A DNA stretch of 16,356 nt, taken from CAIUVD01 sp044338255 (GTDB lineage Bacteria > Planctomycetota > UBA11346). The notes under the pieces were generated by a model. That model was not told the origin of the DNA, made no database searches, and saw only the letters and a program-made list of their open reading frames with translations. A program made the position numbers and the translations under genes. The stretch covers positions 1 to 16,356 of the forward strand of contig JBIILZ010000090.1 of the NCBI GenBank assembly GCA_044338255.1. Reading direction: 5' to 3'. Shown piece after piece: positions 1 through 6,605 of the stretch (position 1 is the stretch's first letter; each line of letters opens with the position of its first letter).

Positions 1-1
1 A

Positions 2-155
2 GGGACCAGGGACCAGGGACCAGAAACCAGAGACCAGAGACCAGAGACCAGAGACCAGAGACCAGGGACCAGGGACCAGGGACCAGAAACCAGAGACCAG
101 AGACCAGAGACCAGGGGCCAGCGACCAGCGACCAGGGGCCAGGGGCCAGCGACCA
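2..155 (+). repeat. Heptad tandem array 1 (GRGACCA), 22 units
   Basis: Twenty-two uninterrupted 7-bp units read GGGACCA, GAGACCA, GAAACCA, GCGACCA or GGGGCCA. The last four bases (nearly always ACCA or GCCA) are the stable part and the second to fourth bases vary. The run GGGx3, GAA, GAGx5 at 2-64 recurs as GGGx3, GAA, GAGx3 at 65-113, a higher-order 63-bp duplication. The array may continue left of the window. It ends six bases before the stop codon of the minus-strand membrane protein gene, so that gene's transcript would run into it. Long reading frames across it are by-products of the 21-bp (7-codon) periodicity and are not genes. Confidence 0.97.
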
Positions 156-161
156 GGTGCC

Positions 162-716
162 CTACGCCCTCCCCTCCCTCAACAACCTCATCAAGCGCTC
201 CCGTGTCGGCACGTACCACAGCCCATACACGATCAGTCCGAACGTCGGCAGCAACGCCAACCACAGCAGCATCGCCCCGGCCGGGACCATCAGTCGCGCA
301 TGCAGGACCGTCGCTCCGATCACCACTACATGGCCGACGGCGGCCCACAGCAGCCAAGCGTTGTTGATCCGCGTGATGCAGGCGACGGCCTGCAGGATGC
401 GCTCGCGCGGAGGCGCCTTGGAAACATGCAGCGCACGGCGGGCGGTATCGCTGCGGATCCACAGCAGCAAAGCGCCGAGGCCGATGAAGAGCCCACCGCT
501 CAGGGCGGCGGCGGTGGTCGATAACCAGGGCGCCACCGGAGCATGCCACAAATTGTAGCTGACCGCGAGAAGTCCCCCGGAAACGCCGAGAGTCAGGCAC
601 TGCCAATGCAGCCAACGCAGCTTGGTCACCACCTGGAAACGGTCGACGAGCACGGTCGCCGCCATGACTGCGGGCGGATCGATAGGCGGCGGACGCACGG
701 GCGGGGAGGACGACAT
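162..716 (-). CDS. Predicted four-helix integral membrane protein, unknown function
   Basis: The product is 184 residues and I do not recognise its family. A proline-rich N-terminus (about residues 4-16) is followed by four hydrophobic stretches at about 39-56, 67-87, 117-138 and 145-168, which suggests two helical hairpins. A basic loop (about 92-115) and a basic tail (TRERLMRLLREGRA) would place loop and tail on the cytoplasmic side by the positive-inside rule. No catalytic or ligand motif is visible. The start at 716 lacks a clear ribosome binding site. Met18 (start at 665) is an alternative that would remove the proline-rich leader. It is transcribed divergently from eboE, and its stop codon abuts heptad array 1. 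Confidence 0.7.
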   Translation of the reverse strand: MSSSPPVRPPPIDPPAVMAATVLVDRFQVVTKLRWLHWQCLTLGVSGGLLAVSYNLWHAPVAPWLSTTAAALSGGLFIGLGALLLWIRSDTARRALHVSKAPPRERILQAVACITRINNAWLLWAAVGHVVVIGATVLHARLMVPAGAMLLWLALLPTFGLIVYGLWYVPTRERLMRLLREGRA

Positions 717-835
717 AAGGTAGAAGCATTCCCCGTAGGATCACGGCCAACGGCGGCGTTCTCGGCCGCTCGGTTCGACCGTCGCACATTCGTCGGCGCT
801 TGCTATCATTTTTTTCGGCGTGCTGGCCTGGCCCT

Positions 836-865
836 CTGCTCGCTTGGCCCGCTGCTCGCTTGGCC
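836..865 (+). repeat. Two-copy 16-bp-period direct repeat in the eboE leader
   Basis: CTGCTCGCTTGGCCC occurs at 836-850 and again (14 of 15 bases) at 852-865, within the 177-bp divergent gap between the membrane protein gene and eboE. A TATCAT preceded by GCTTGC near 811-819 could be a -10 element, but I see no convincing -35 partner. Nothing else stands out in the gap. Confidence 0.6.
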
Positions 866-893
866 TTCATTCTTTCACCCGCCCCGAGACGCC

Positions 894-2060
894 ATGCTTC
901 CGCTTGGTTATAGCACCAATCTTCATGCTGCCGAAAGCCTCGGTGAATTGCGCGCCCGGCTGCTGCCCTTCGCGAGCGCGGTGCGCACAACCCTGGGCTG
1001 GTCGCGCCTGGGCCTCGATCTGCGCCTCGGCGATGCCGCCCTGCACGATCTGAGCGCGTCGGATGCAGTGCAACGCTTGTGCGCAGACTTTGACGCGGCG
1101 GGACTCTCGGCGCATACCCTCAACGGCTTCCCCCTGCGGGCGTTCCAGGCGCCGCGCGTCAAAGAGCAGGCCTACCTGCCCGACTGGAGCGAAACCGCTC
1201 GGCTCACCAGTAGCCTGCGCCTGCTGGAGGTCGCCCTCGCGCTCAGCGCCGAGCCCCTGGTGACGATCAGCACCGTACCCGGCAGCTACCGGCCCTTCGG
1301 ACCCCAGCACAACGACGTGGCGGTGATCGCTCGCAACCTCGGCCAGTGGGTGGTGGCCGCGCATCGCGTCTGGCAGGACACCGGCCGCATCGCCGTCCTC
1401 GCCCTTGAGCCCGAGCCGTGGTGCCTGCTCGAGACCAGTCACGACGTGGCGTGGTTCTGGCGCGGGCCCCTCGCCAGCTACGGTTTAGCCGCGATCCGCA
1501 GTCAGGTGGGTAGCGACGAAATCGCCCAGGCCGCCCTTGCCCGCCACCTCGGGGTATGCGTCGACACCTGCCATCTATCGCTGGCCTTCGAGGACCAGGC
1601 CACCGCCGTGCAGCGCATGGCCGATGCCGGTGCGCGCATCGCCAAGTGCCAGTTTTCCGCGGCCCCCGAAGTACGCTTGCCGGATGCCGTGGGCGTCGCC
1701 GCCCTACGCACGCTGGCCGAACCGCGCTTCATGCACCAGACGGCAGCAACCTCCGCCAGCGGCTCGCTGGTGAAGGTCGGCGACCTCGACCAGCTCGATA
1801 CGCTGCTGGCGCGCCTGCCGCCGGCGTCGGCGGTGCGCAGCCATTTCCACATTCCGGTTTTTCGTCAGCCCTCGGCCAGCGGCTTGTCGACGACCATCGC
1901 CGATTCGCTGCGCGGCTTGGCGGCGTGCCGCGCGCATGGCTGCACGCACATTGCGGTCGAGACCTATACCTGGAGCATCCTCGCTGCCGATGAGCAGGAC
2001 GCCCGCCAGGGCACGGTGCGCGAACTCGAGTTCCTTGCTTCTGTGATGGAGTCTTCATGA
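894..2060 (+). CDS. eboE: EboE-like TIM-barrel protein (metabolite traffic protein)
   Basis: The product is 388 residues from the ATG at 894, close to the usual EboE length. The open frame extends back to 543, but that part runs over the divergent gene and reads as low-complexity basic peptide, and the family-like sequence begins at MLPLGYSTNLH. EboE proteins have a xylose-isomerase-like TIM-barrel fold. Motifs at the expected strand ends are LEPEP (171-175), VCVDTCH (221-227), KCQFS (251-255), HFHIPVF (317-323) and the very characteristic ETYTW (356-360); the Glu, Asp and His residues are plausible metal ligands. In other bacteria ebo genes are needed for export of the pigment scytonemin and related metabolites, but the reaction of EboE is not established. 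The stop overlaps the next start by ATGA, implying translational coupling to the downstream helical-repeat gene. Confidence 0.85.
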   Translation: MLPLGYSTNLHAAESLGELRARLLPFASAVRTTLGWSRLGLDLRLGDAALHDLSASDAVQRLCADFDAAGLSAHTLNGFPLRAFQAPRVKEQAYLPDWSETARLTSSLRLLEVALALSAEPLVTISTVPGSYRPFGPQHNDVAVIARNLGQWVVAAHRVWQDTGRIAVLALEPEPWCLLETSHDVAWFWRGPLASYGLAAIRSQVGSDEIAQAALARHLGVCVDTCHLSLAFEDQATAVQRMADAGARIAKCQFSAAPEVRLPDAVGVAALRTLAEPRFMHQTAATSASGSLVKVGDLDQLDTLLARLPPASAVRSHFHIPVFRQPSASGLSTTIADSLRGLAACRAHGCTHIAVETYTWSILAADEQDARQGTVRELEFLASVMESS

Positions 2061-2935
2061 GTACCTTCGCCCAACGCCTGCAAACCATCGCCCGACGCAG
2101 CGAGGCCGACGCCGCCGGATCGTGGCGCGAACTCAGCGAACTGCCGGCCTTCGCCGCCTCGCCCACCGACGTCTTGCAACTCGGCTCGCTGGCGGCGCAG
2201 GTCGCCGGCACCACGCTCGGGCGCTTCGAGGAAGCCGCCGATTTCGTCGCCGGCCTGCGCGCGCATGCGGCGGTCCAGGATGCCGCCGAGGTGCTGCGCT
2301 CGCTGTGGCGCGCCGAAGGCGTGATGCGCCGCTGTGCAGGAGCCGACGATCAGGTCTATCGCACCGCCGGGATCGCCACGCCCGCCGATGCCTGCCGCTA
2401 TGCCGGAGTCCTAGCGCAGACCCTGGCCATGCGCGGTCGCTTCCAGGAAGCCCTGCCCTTTATCCAGGAGGCCACCGCCCTCTGCGCGCAATTGCCGATC
2501 GAGGACGCGGTGGTGGCGCAGACCACGGTCATCGCCGCCAACATCGGACGCATCGCCCTGGACCAAGCACACCGCGCCCATGACCTAGCCCTCGCCGCCG
2601 CCGAGGCCTCCCTGGTCAGCGATGGCCGCAACAGCGACTGGCGACGCCAGCATCTCGCTCATTTCGCGAAGGTCCGGGCACTGCTGATTGCCGGGCGCCC
2701 GGGTGAGGCCTTACGCACGCTGCATGGCCTGATGGATCTGGAAGATATCCACGCCGCCGGGCCCTATGAGCGCTTCCACACCGCCGCCCTCGCCTGCCGC
2801 GCCTATCACGCGCGCGGCGACGCCGCGCAAGCCGCGCGGACCCTCGAAGCCTGCCACGATTTCGCCAAGCGCGCCACGGCGGCGGACGTCAGCGCTGATC
2901 TCGCGGCCTTGGCGAAACTGCTGGCGGCGCCCTGA
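2057..2935 (+). CDS. Alpha-helical repeat (TPR-like) protein coupled to eboE
   Basis: The product is 292 residues and almost entirely helical, rich in Ala, Leu, Arg and Glu. Paired amphipathic helices resemble degenerate TPR units, for example around CRYAGVLAQTLAMRGRFQEALPFIQEAT and FHTAALACRAYHARGDAAQAARTLEAC, where a small residue, Gly/Arg and A-L/A-R spacing recur. No signal peptide or membrane segment is seen, so it is probably cytoplasmic. I do not recognise a specific family. Its start overlaps the eboE stop by four bases, which makes a partner role with EboE (scaffold or adaptor) the simplest inference. It is not one of the named ebo proteins. Heptad array 2 begins 59 bp after its stop; no terminator is visible between. 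Confidence 0.75.
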   Translation: MSTFAQRLQTIARRSEADAAGSWRELSELPAFAASPTDVLQLGSLAAQVAGTTLGRFEEAADFVAGLRAHAAVQDAAEVLRSLWRAEGVMRRCAGADDQVYRTAGIATPADACRYAGVLAQTLAMRGRFQEALPFIQEATALCAQLPIEDAVVAQTTVIAANIGRIALDQAHRAHDLALAAAEASLVSDGRNSDWRRQHLAHFAKVRALLIAGRPGEALRTLHGLMDLEDIHAAGPYERFHTAALACRAYHARGDAAQAARTLEACHDFAKRATAADVSADLAALAKLLAAP

Positions 2936-2994
2936 GTCGAGCAGGGGCACGGGGGCGTGAACCACTGATGATCGCAGGGGGGGTGCTCAGGCGC

Positions 2995-3112
2995 TGGTCC
3001 TGGTCTCTGGTCCCTGGTCTCTGGTCGCTGGTCTCTGGTCCCTGGCCCCTGGTCCCTGGTCCCTGGTCCCTGGTCGCTGGTCCCTGGTCGCTGGTCCCTG
3101 GTTTCTGGCCCC
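2995..3112 (-). repeat. Heptad tandem array 2 (TGGTCYC on plus strand), 16 units
   Basis: Sixteen complete 7-bp units follow one 6-base unit at 2995-3000. The units are TGGTCCC, TGGTCTC, TGGTCGC, TGGCCCC and TGGTTTC, that is, GRGACCA read on the minus strand. Five consecutive units at 3036-3070 each carry CCC or CCCC, so the minus strand has five G-runs separated by 3-4 bases, a canonical quadruplex motif. The array lies between the convergent helical-repeat gene and the four-helix-bundle gene. Confidence 0.97.
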
Positions 3113-3139
3113 AATGACGTTTTGTTAAGCTCATTGGGG
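3109..3139. repeat. Inverted repeat at the array 2 boundary
   Basis: CCCCAATGA at 3109-3117 is matched by its complement TCATTGGGG at 3131-3139, a 9-bp perfect stem with a 13-base loop. Its left arm uses the CCCC of the last heptad, so it marks the exact array border. No T-run follows, so it is not a typical terminator. It could be an element end or a structure stabilising transcript ends. Confidence 0.6.
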
Positions 3140-3226
3140 CGAGAAAGCTTCATCGGATTCCTAAGGAATACGATGAACCCAACTGCGCCTGCGATGATTT
3201 CACCTGAAAATTTCGGCTTTATTCAC

Positions 3227-3259
3227 AAAAAAACCCGCAAGGCCCAGGCTGGTGCCTGG
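3227..3259 (-). terminator. Possible intrinsic terminator of the four-helix-bundle gene
   Basis: Read on the minus strand, CCAGGC-ACCA-GCCTGG (3244-3259) is followed, after GCCTTGCGGG, by seven T residues (complement of 3227-3233). The stem is only 6 bp and sits about ten bases from the T-run, so this is a moderate candidate. It lies 52 bp beyond the stop codon of the gene at 3312-3659. Confidence 0.45.
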
Positions 3260-3311
3260 CGCTCCCAGGGGACGCCATCACCAGCAGCCGTATGTTCGAA
3301 ACTCGAAGCGG

Positions 3312-3659
3312 TCATCCGCTGTGCCGGCGCATCAGGCCGTTGAGCATGCGTCCGATTTCATTGGTCTGGCTGACGATTTCATGGACCTGCTGGATTTGGA
3401 AGATGCCGGCATCGCCGGCGATGAGGGTGAGAGCCTGAGTCTCGGCATTGGAGCCATCGGCAATCCTGAGGAACCGTACAAAATCGCGGCTGCTACCGCG
3501 TTCGGCACCTTCGGCGATGTTGGCGGCGACGCTGATGCTGGCACGGCGGATCTGGGAGATGAGGTCGCCCTCACCGCGTACTCCGCGGGTGGCGGAGGTG
3601 ACTTCCTGAACGAGTTTGCGGGCGTGATTCCAGACGAGGAGTTTCGAGTACTGCGGCAT
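3312..3659 (-). CDS. Four-helix-bundle protein, S23/IVP (Avd-like) family
   Basis: The product is 115 residues, typical for the family first described from ORFs in 23S rRNA intervening sequences. The diagnostic block is LISQIRRASISVAANIAEGA (about 33-52), followed by ERGSSRDFVRFLRIADGSNAETQ on the second helix pair. Relatives form pentameric basic bundles that bind nucleic acid, and one branch is the Avd accessory protein of diversity-generating retroelements. No reverse transcriptase or rRNA gene is present here, so it is free-standing. The start is well supported: AAAGGA lies about nine bases before the ATG. That start region forms one arm of a 27-bp inverted repeat (3648-3674 / 3777-3803). 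Heptad arrays 2 and 3 lie on either side, suggesting a repeat-associated role, which is inference. Confidence 0.9.
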   Translation of the reverse strand: MPQYSKLLVWNHARKLVQEVTSATRGVRGEGDLISQIRRASISVAANIAEGAERGSSRDFVRFLRIADGSNAETQALTLIAGDAGIFQIQQVHEIVSQTNEIGRMLNGLMRRHSG

Positions 3660-3803
3660 ATGAGGTGTCCTTTCGCCGCGCCACAGCCTGACCGCGCGCA
3701 GGGGTCAAGGCCGCGCAGCGCCGTGCGAATGCACGGGCAGCCTTGACGCCGAGCACGATCAGGATGCTGGCGAGGAGAAAGGACACCTCATATGCCGCAG
3801 TAC
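3648..3803. repeat. 156-bp imperfect palindrome with duplicated translation start
   Basis: A perfect 27-bp inverted repeat (3648-3674 and 3777-3803) and an inner 8-bp repeat GTCAAGGC/GCCTTGAC (3704-3711, 3740-3747) share the same centre, 3725.5. A further hairpin CCGTGC-GAAT-GCACGG (3721-3736) lies slightly off centre. The sequence between is recognisably related on the two sides but diverged. Each arm contains an AAAGGA ribosome binding site, an ATG and codons for MPQY. On the minus strand this starts the four-helix-bundle gene. On the plus strand (ATG at 3792) the family sequence stops after MPQY and runs through 35 bases into array 3. TTGAC about 30 bases before each 27-bp arm could be a -35 element, but no good -10 follows. 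This looks like two head-to-head copies of one gene's leader, one having lost its gene. Confidence 0.9.
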
Positions 3804-3838
3804 GGTGACTCTGTAAACCGAAGTCGAACTGCGAGAGC

Positions 3839-4062
3839 TGGCCCCTGGACTCTGGTCCCTGGTCTCTGGCCCCTGGACTCTGGCCCCTGGACTCTGGTCC
3901 CTGGTCTCTGGCCCCTGGACTCTGGTCCCTGGTCCCCGGTCTCTGGTCTCTGGTCTCTGGTCTCTGGACTCTGGTCCCTGAACTCTGGTCCCTGGTCCCT
4001 GGTCTCTGGCCCCTGGTCCCTGGCCCCTGGCCCCTGGTCCCTGACCCCTGGCCCCTGGTCTC
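3839..4062 (-). repeat. Heptad tandem array 3, 32 units
   Basis: Thirty-two 7-bp units without a phase break have the plus-strand consensus TGGTCYC. Variants not seen in arrays 1, 2 and 4 are TGGACTC, TGAACTC, TGACCCC and CGGTCTC. A four-unit cycle GCCCC-GACTC-GTCCC-GTCTC recurs from 3839, indicating block duplication. Units 4007-4055 are seven consecutive C3/C4 units, giving a strong G-quadruplex motif on the minus strand. The array lies downstream of the cytochrome gene on that gene's transcript. The 139 bp from 4063 to 4201 hold nothing I recognise. Confidence 0.97.
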
Positions 4063-4201
4063 GCCAGCAATCCAAGACCCAATACAGGCGGTACGCCCGT
4101 GCGGCTACAAACATAGCATGGACCCGCTGCCCACGTACGAGTGATGGCTGGTCACTTCGGTGTGATGCCAGGTCAATAGTCGCGGATCGCGCCCAGGAAA
4201 T

Positions 4202-4531
4202 CTACTGCGCGGCAGGGAGCGGTACGCGGGCGGCGAACAGGAAGATCGTCAGTTCGTCGCGCTGGGTCGCGCTCAATTGCGCCCGCGGGGCCATGATCGG
4301 CAGGTAGTAGTTCCACTCGTTCTCGCTGTGATCGGCGGGTCCGGGAGGACGATGGCACTGTCCGCAACGGGTAGTCAGGATCGCCCTCCCGCGCGTCAAC
4401 GAGTCCGTGGTGGCGGCGGGCCAGCGCTGCTGAGCGAGCGTGACCAGCTCGGGAGTCACCGGCGGGATCTGCCCGCCGCAGCCGCTCACGGCCGCCACGA
4501 CGATAACACCCAGGCCGACAAGCACGCGCAT
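4202..4531 (-). CDS. Small lipoprotein c-type cytochrome
   Basis: The product is 109 residues. The N-terminus is a lipoprotein signal: hydrophobic residues 4-15 then the lipobox VSGC with Cys18 as the lipidated residue. One haem-binding motif CGQCH (56-60) follows RGRAILTTR, and Met80 in LPIMAPRA is the likely second axial ligand, as in class I cytochromes c. This is a membrane-anchored periplasmic electron carrier; its partner cannot be told from context. Transcription is divergent from rnd, with 72 bp between the starts. No clear ribosome binding site precedes the ATG, yet the signal peptide begins there, so the start is credible. No terminator is visible before array 3. Confidence 0.85.
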   Translation of the reverse strand: MRVLVGLGVIVVAAVSGCGGQIPPVTPELVTLAQQRWPAATTDSLTRGRAILTTRCGQCHRPPGPADHSENEWNYYLPIMAPRAQLSATQRDELTIFLFAARVPLPAAQ

Positions 4532-4603
4532 GGGCGGCAGCTTACCTTGCCGGCCGCCCCGGCCAACGTCTGGACTCCGCCGCAGAGCCGGGTCTGATCA
4601 CGC

Positions 4604-5776
4604 ATGAGCACGCCGCATCGCTGGATCGACCTCCCCGAACAACTGCCCGAGGTCGCCGCCGCCCTAGCCACCGCGCCCTGGATCGCCATCGATACCGAAG
4701 CCAACTCGATGTTCGTCTACCGCGAACGCGTCTGCCTGCTGCAGCTGAACATCGGCGGCGAGCTATGGATCATCGATACCTTGGCGCTGCTGCGCGCCGA
4801 AGGCTGGCCGGGCCTACAGCCCATGCCGGTGGCCGCCGGCGCACCGCCGCGCAGCACCGCCCTCGATCCGCTCGCCGCCGGCTTCGCGCGCACCGACCGC
4901 ACCCTGTGGATCCACGGCGGCGAATACGACTGCGCCCTGCTGCGCCGCGATTTCGGCCTGACCCTCGGCGGCCTGTGGGATACCCAGCAGGCCGGGCAGT
5001 TCCTGGGCTTCGAGAAGACCAACTACGGGGCCCTCGTCGAACGCGTGTGCGAGGTGGTCTTGGCCAAGGGCCACGCGCAGTACGACTGGGCCACTCGCCC
5101 GCTCGATCCCGAGGCCCTGACCTACGCCATCGACGACGTCGTCTATCTGCCGCGCGTCGGCGAAAAACTGCTCTCGGAGATCATCGCCGCCGAGCTGATC
5201 GAAGAACACGCCATCGCCTGCCAGGCGGTAACCGCGACTTCTACCGAAGGCCTCTTCGATCCTGCCGGCTTCTGGCGCATCAAAGGTGTACGCGAGATAC
5301 CCAAGGAGAACCTCAGTGTGCTGGCGGCGATGTACGTGTGGCGCGATGGCGTCGGCCGCATCCTCGACAAGCCGCCGGGGCGGGTGGTCAACAACGACCA
5401 GCTGCTGGCGCTCGCCCGCCAAGTGCCGCTCAGTTTCCAACAGCTCAAGCGCATGGGCGTCAAGACCTGGGTGCTCACCGAGCACGGCGAAACCCTGATC
5501 GAAGCTATCCGCAGCGGCAAGGAGAAGTCGGGGACCCATCCCGAGGCGCCCCGCCATCGCGACGTCGATGAATCCGAAGAGAAGCGCGAGGACCGGCTCA
5601 AGGACTGGCGCCGCAGCGAAGCCGAAAAGCGCAACGTGCCGCTGCAAGTAGTCCTGCCGGCGAAGGCCCTCGACCACCTCAAGCGCTATGGCGCCGTCGA
5701 TCTCGTCAACGTCCCGCAATTGGGGGCCAAACGCCTGGCCCGCTACGGGGCCAAACTCACTGAGCTGTGCCGCTGA
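4604..5776 (+). CDS. rnd: Ribonuclease D (DEDD exonuclease with HRDC domain)
   Basis: The product is 390 residues, a normal RNase D length. This 3'-5' exoribonuclease trims stable RNA precursors such as tRNA. The DEDDy catalytic residues are visible: Asp30 and Glu32 in AIDTEANS, Asp109 in GGEYD, and Tyr174/Asp178 in YAIDDVVYL. The segment between the second and third exonuclease motifs (about 64-100) is longer than I expect, with a Pro/Ala-rich stretch. An HRDC domain follows at about 228-305, then a charged linker and a second small helical domain at about 340-390 resembling another HRDC-like unit. truA starts seven bases after its stop, so the two form an RNA-processing operon. Confidence 0.92.
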   Translation: MSTPHRWIDLPEQLPEVAAALATAPWIAIDTEANSMFVYRERVCLLQLNIGGELWIIDTLALLRAEGWPGLQPMPVAAGAPPRSTALDPLAAGFARTDRTLWIHGGEYDCALLRRDFGLTLGGLWDTQQAGQFLGFEKTNYGALVERVCEVVLAKGHAQYDWATRPLDPEALTYAIDDVVYLPRVGEKLLSEIIAAELIEEHAIACQAVTATSTEGLFDPAGFWRIKGVREIPKENLSVLAAMYVWRDGVGRILDKPPGRVVNNDQLLALARQVPLSFQQLKRMGVKTWVLTEHGETLIEAIRSGKEKSGTHPEAPRHRDVDESEEKREDRLKDWRRSEAEKRNVPLQVVLPAKALDHLKRYGAVDLVNVPQLGAKRLARYGAKLTELCR

Positions 5777-5782
5777 GACGCC

Positions 5783-6580
5783 ATGCCGCGCGTCGCGATG
5801 CTGCTCGAATTCGATGGCCGCGCTTTTTGCGGAAGCCAAGCCCAGGCCGACCTGCGCACTGTCCAGGGTGAGCTCTCGCTCGCCCTCGCCCGCATCTGCG
5901 GCGAGCGCGTGGTGGTGCGCCCGGCGAGCCGCCTCGATCAGGGCGTGAGCGCCGAATATTTTCCCGCCGATGCGCTGCTGACGCAGCTGCCGGGCGCAGA
6001 CCGCGTCGCGCCCGAGCGCGCCCTGCGCAGCCTCGGCTTGGCGATGGCTTCCGAACTGCCCCGCGACATCACCGTGCGTAGCGTCGCCCTCGTGGATACC
6101 ACCTGGCATGCGCAACATGCCGCCCGCGAGAAAACCTATCGCTACACGGTCACGCTGCGCGGCACCAAGCCGGTGCTGGCGCCGCGCTGCTGGTGGGTGC
6201 GCCGGCTGGATCATCCTCAACGCCTGCAACTAATGGCCGAGCTGCTACTGGGCAATCTCGACCTGCGCCTGTTCGCCAATCTGCGCCACGACGGCAGCGA
6301 TGGCGAGGTCCGCGATCGCCACATCCTGCAGTCCGAATGGCGGGTGCACGGCGACGATCTGGTCTTCCGTATCCGCGGCACGGGCTTCCTCTACAAGCAG
6401 ATCCGCGGCTTCGTCGGGGCCATGATCCACGTCGCGCAGAACCATCGTCATCTCGACGAGTTTGCAGCCATCGTCGCCGGCGATGCCAGCATCGGCCGGC
6501 TCGGCAATATCGCGCCCCCCGAGGGCCTGATGCTCGAACACGTGGCCTACGACCCTGAACCGGCGTGGCTGAGGCTCTGA
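5783..6580 (+). CDS. truA: tRNA pseudouridine synthase A (TruA family)
   Basis: The product is 265 residues and would isomerise uridines 38-40 in tRNA anticodon arms. The N-terminal strand MLLEFDGRAFCGSQ matches the family's Y-DG--F-G-Q pattern, with Leu-Glu at the usual aromatic position. The catalytic Asp is Asp52 in SRLDQGVSA; the usual motif is RTDxGVHA, so the Thr and His neighbours are replaced by Leu and Ser. The TYRYTV strand (about 117-122) and the F-RGTGFLYKQIRGFVGAM block (about 195-215) are typical TruA elements. It is in an operon with rnd (seven bases apart) and converges on eboB with only 18 bp between stops. Given the altered motif, it could be a divergent paralogue with changed specificity. 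Confidence 0.88.
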   Translation: MPRVAMLLEFDGRAFCGSQAQADLRTVQGELSLALARICGERVVVRPASRLDQGVSAEYFPADALLTQLPGADRVAPERALRSLGLAMASELPRDITVRSVALVDTTWHAQHAAREKTYRYTVTLRGTKPVLAPRCWWVRRLDHPQRLQLMAELLLGNLDLRLFANLRHDGSDGEVRDRHILQSEWRVHGDDLVFRIRGTGFLYKQIRGFVGAMIHVAQNHRHLDEFAAIVAGDASIGRLGNIAPPEGLMLEHVAYDPEPAWLRL

Positions 6581-6583
6581 GCG

Positions 6584-6605
6584 CGGTTACGAGCTCGGTT
6601 ACGAG
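6584..6605. repeat. Short direct repeat at a convergent gene junction
   Basis: CGGTTACGAG occurs at 6584-6593 and 6596-6605 with a 12-bp period. The second copy includes the eboB stop codon (TAA, complement of 6599-6601). The junction between truA and eboB has no hairpin terminator. Confidence 0.7.

Noticed and set aside
543..893. N-terminal 117-residue extension of EboE
   Set aside because: It overlaps the divergent membrane protein gene and reads as unstructured basic peptide; family similarity starts at 894.
2995..3112. CRISPR array
   Set aside because: Units are 7 bp and contiguous, with no unique spacers and no cas genes nearby.
3312..3659. 23S rRNA intervening sequence
   Set aside because: The family is known from 23S rRNA insertions, but no rRNA sequence flanks the gene here.
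3571..3786. Small GTG-started membrane peptide (MSFLLASILIVLGVKAA) on the minus strand
   Set aside because: It lies wholly within the palindrome and four-helix start region, and the mirror copy has a stop in the same frame, so coding is unlikely.
3648..3803. Insertion sequence with 27-bp terminal inverted repeats
   Set aside because: Only 102 bp lie between the arms, there is no transposase, and the arms coincide with a gene start. A remnant or MITE-like origin cannot be excluded.
3312..4062. Diversity-generating retroelement (Avd-like gene plus repeats)
   Set aside because: There is no reverse transcriptase, no template/variable repeat pair and no adenine-specific variation; heptad variants include C, G and T changes.
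3792..4114. Long overlapping reading frames on both strands across the heptad arrays (TRDQGPG- or WSLVPGP-type peptides)
   Set aside because: A 7-bp repeat without stop triplets keeps several frames open with 7-residue periodicity. This alone explains them, so none is annotated as a gene; the plus-strand one is kept only as a finding because of its ribosome binding site.
4814..6229. 471-codon minus-strand frame opposite rnd and truA
   Set aside because: It is a GC-rich shadow antisense to two well-supported genes, with no recognisable domain.
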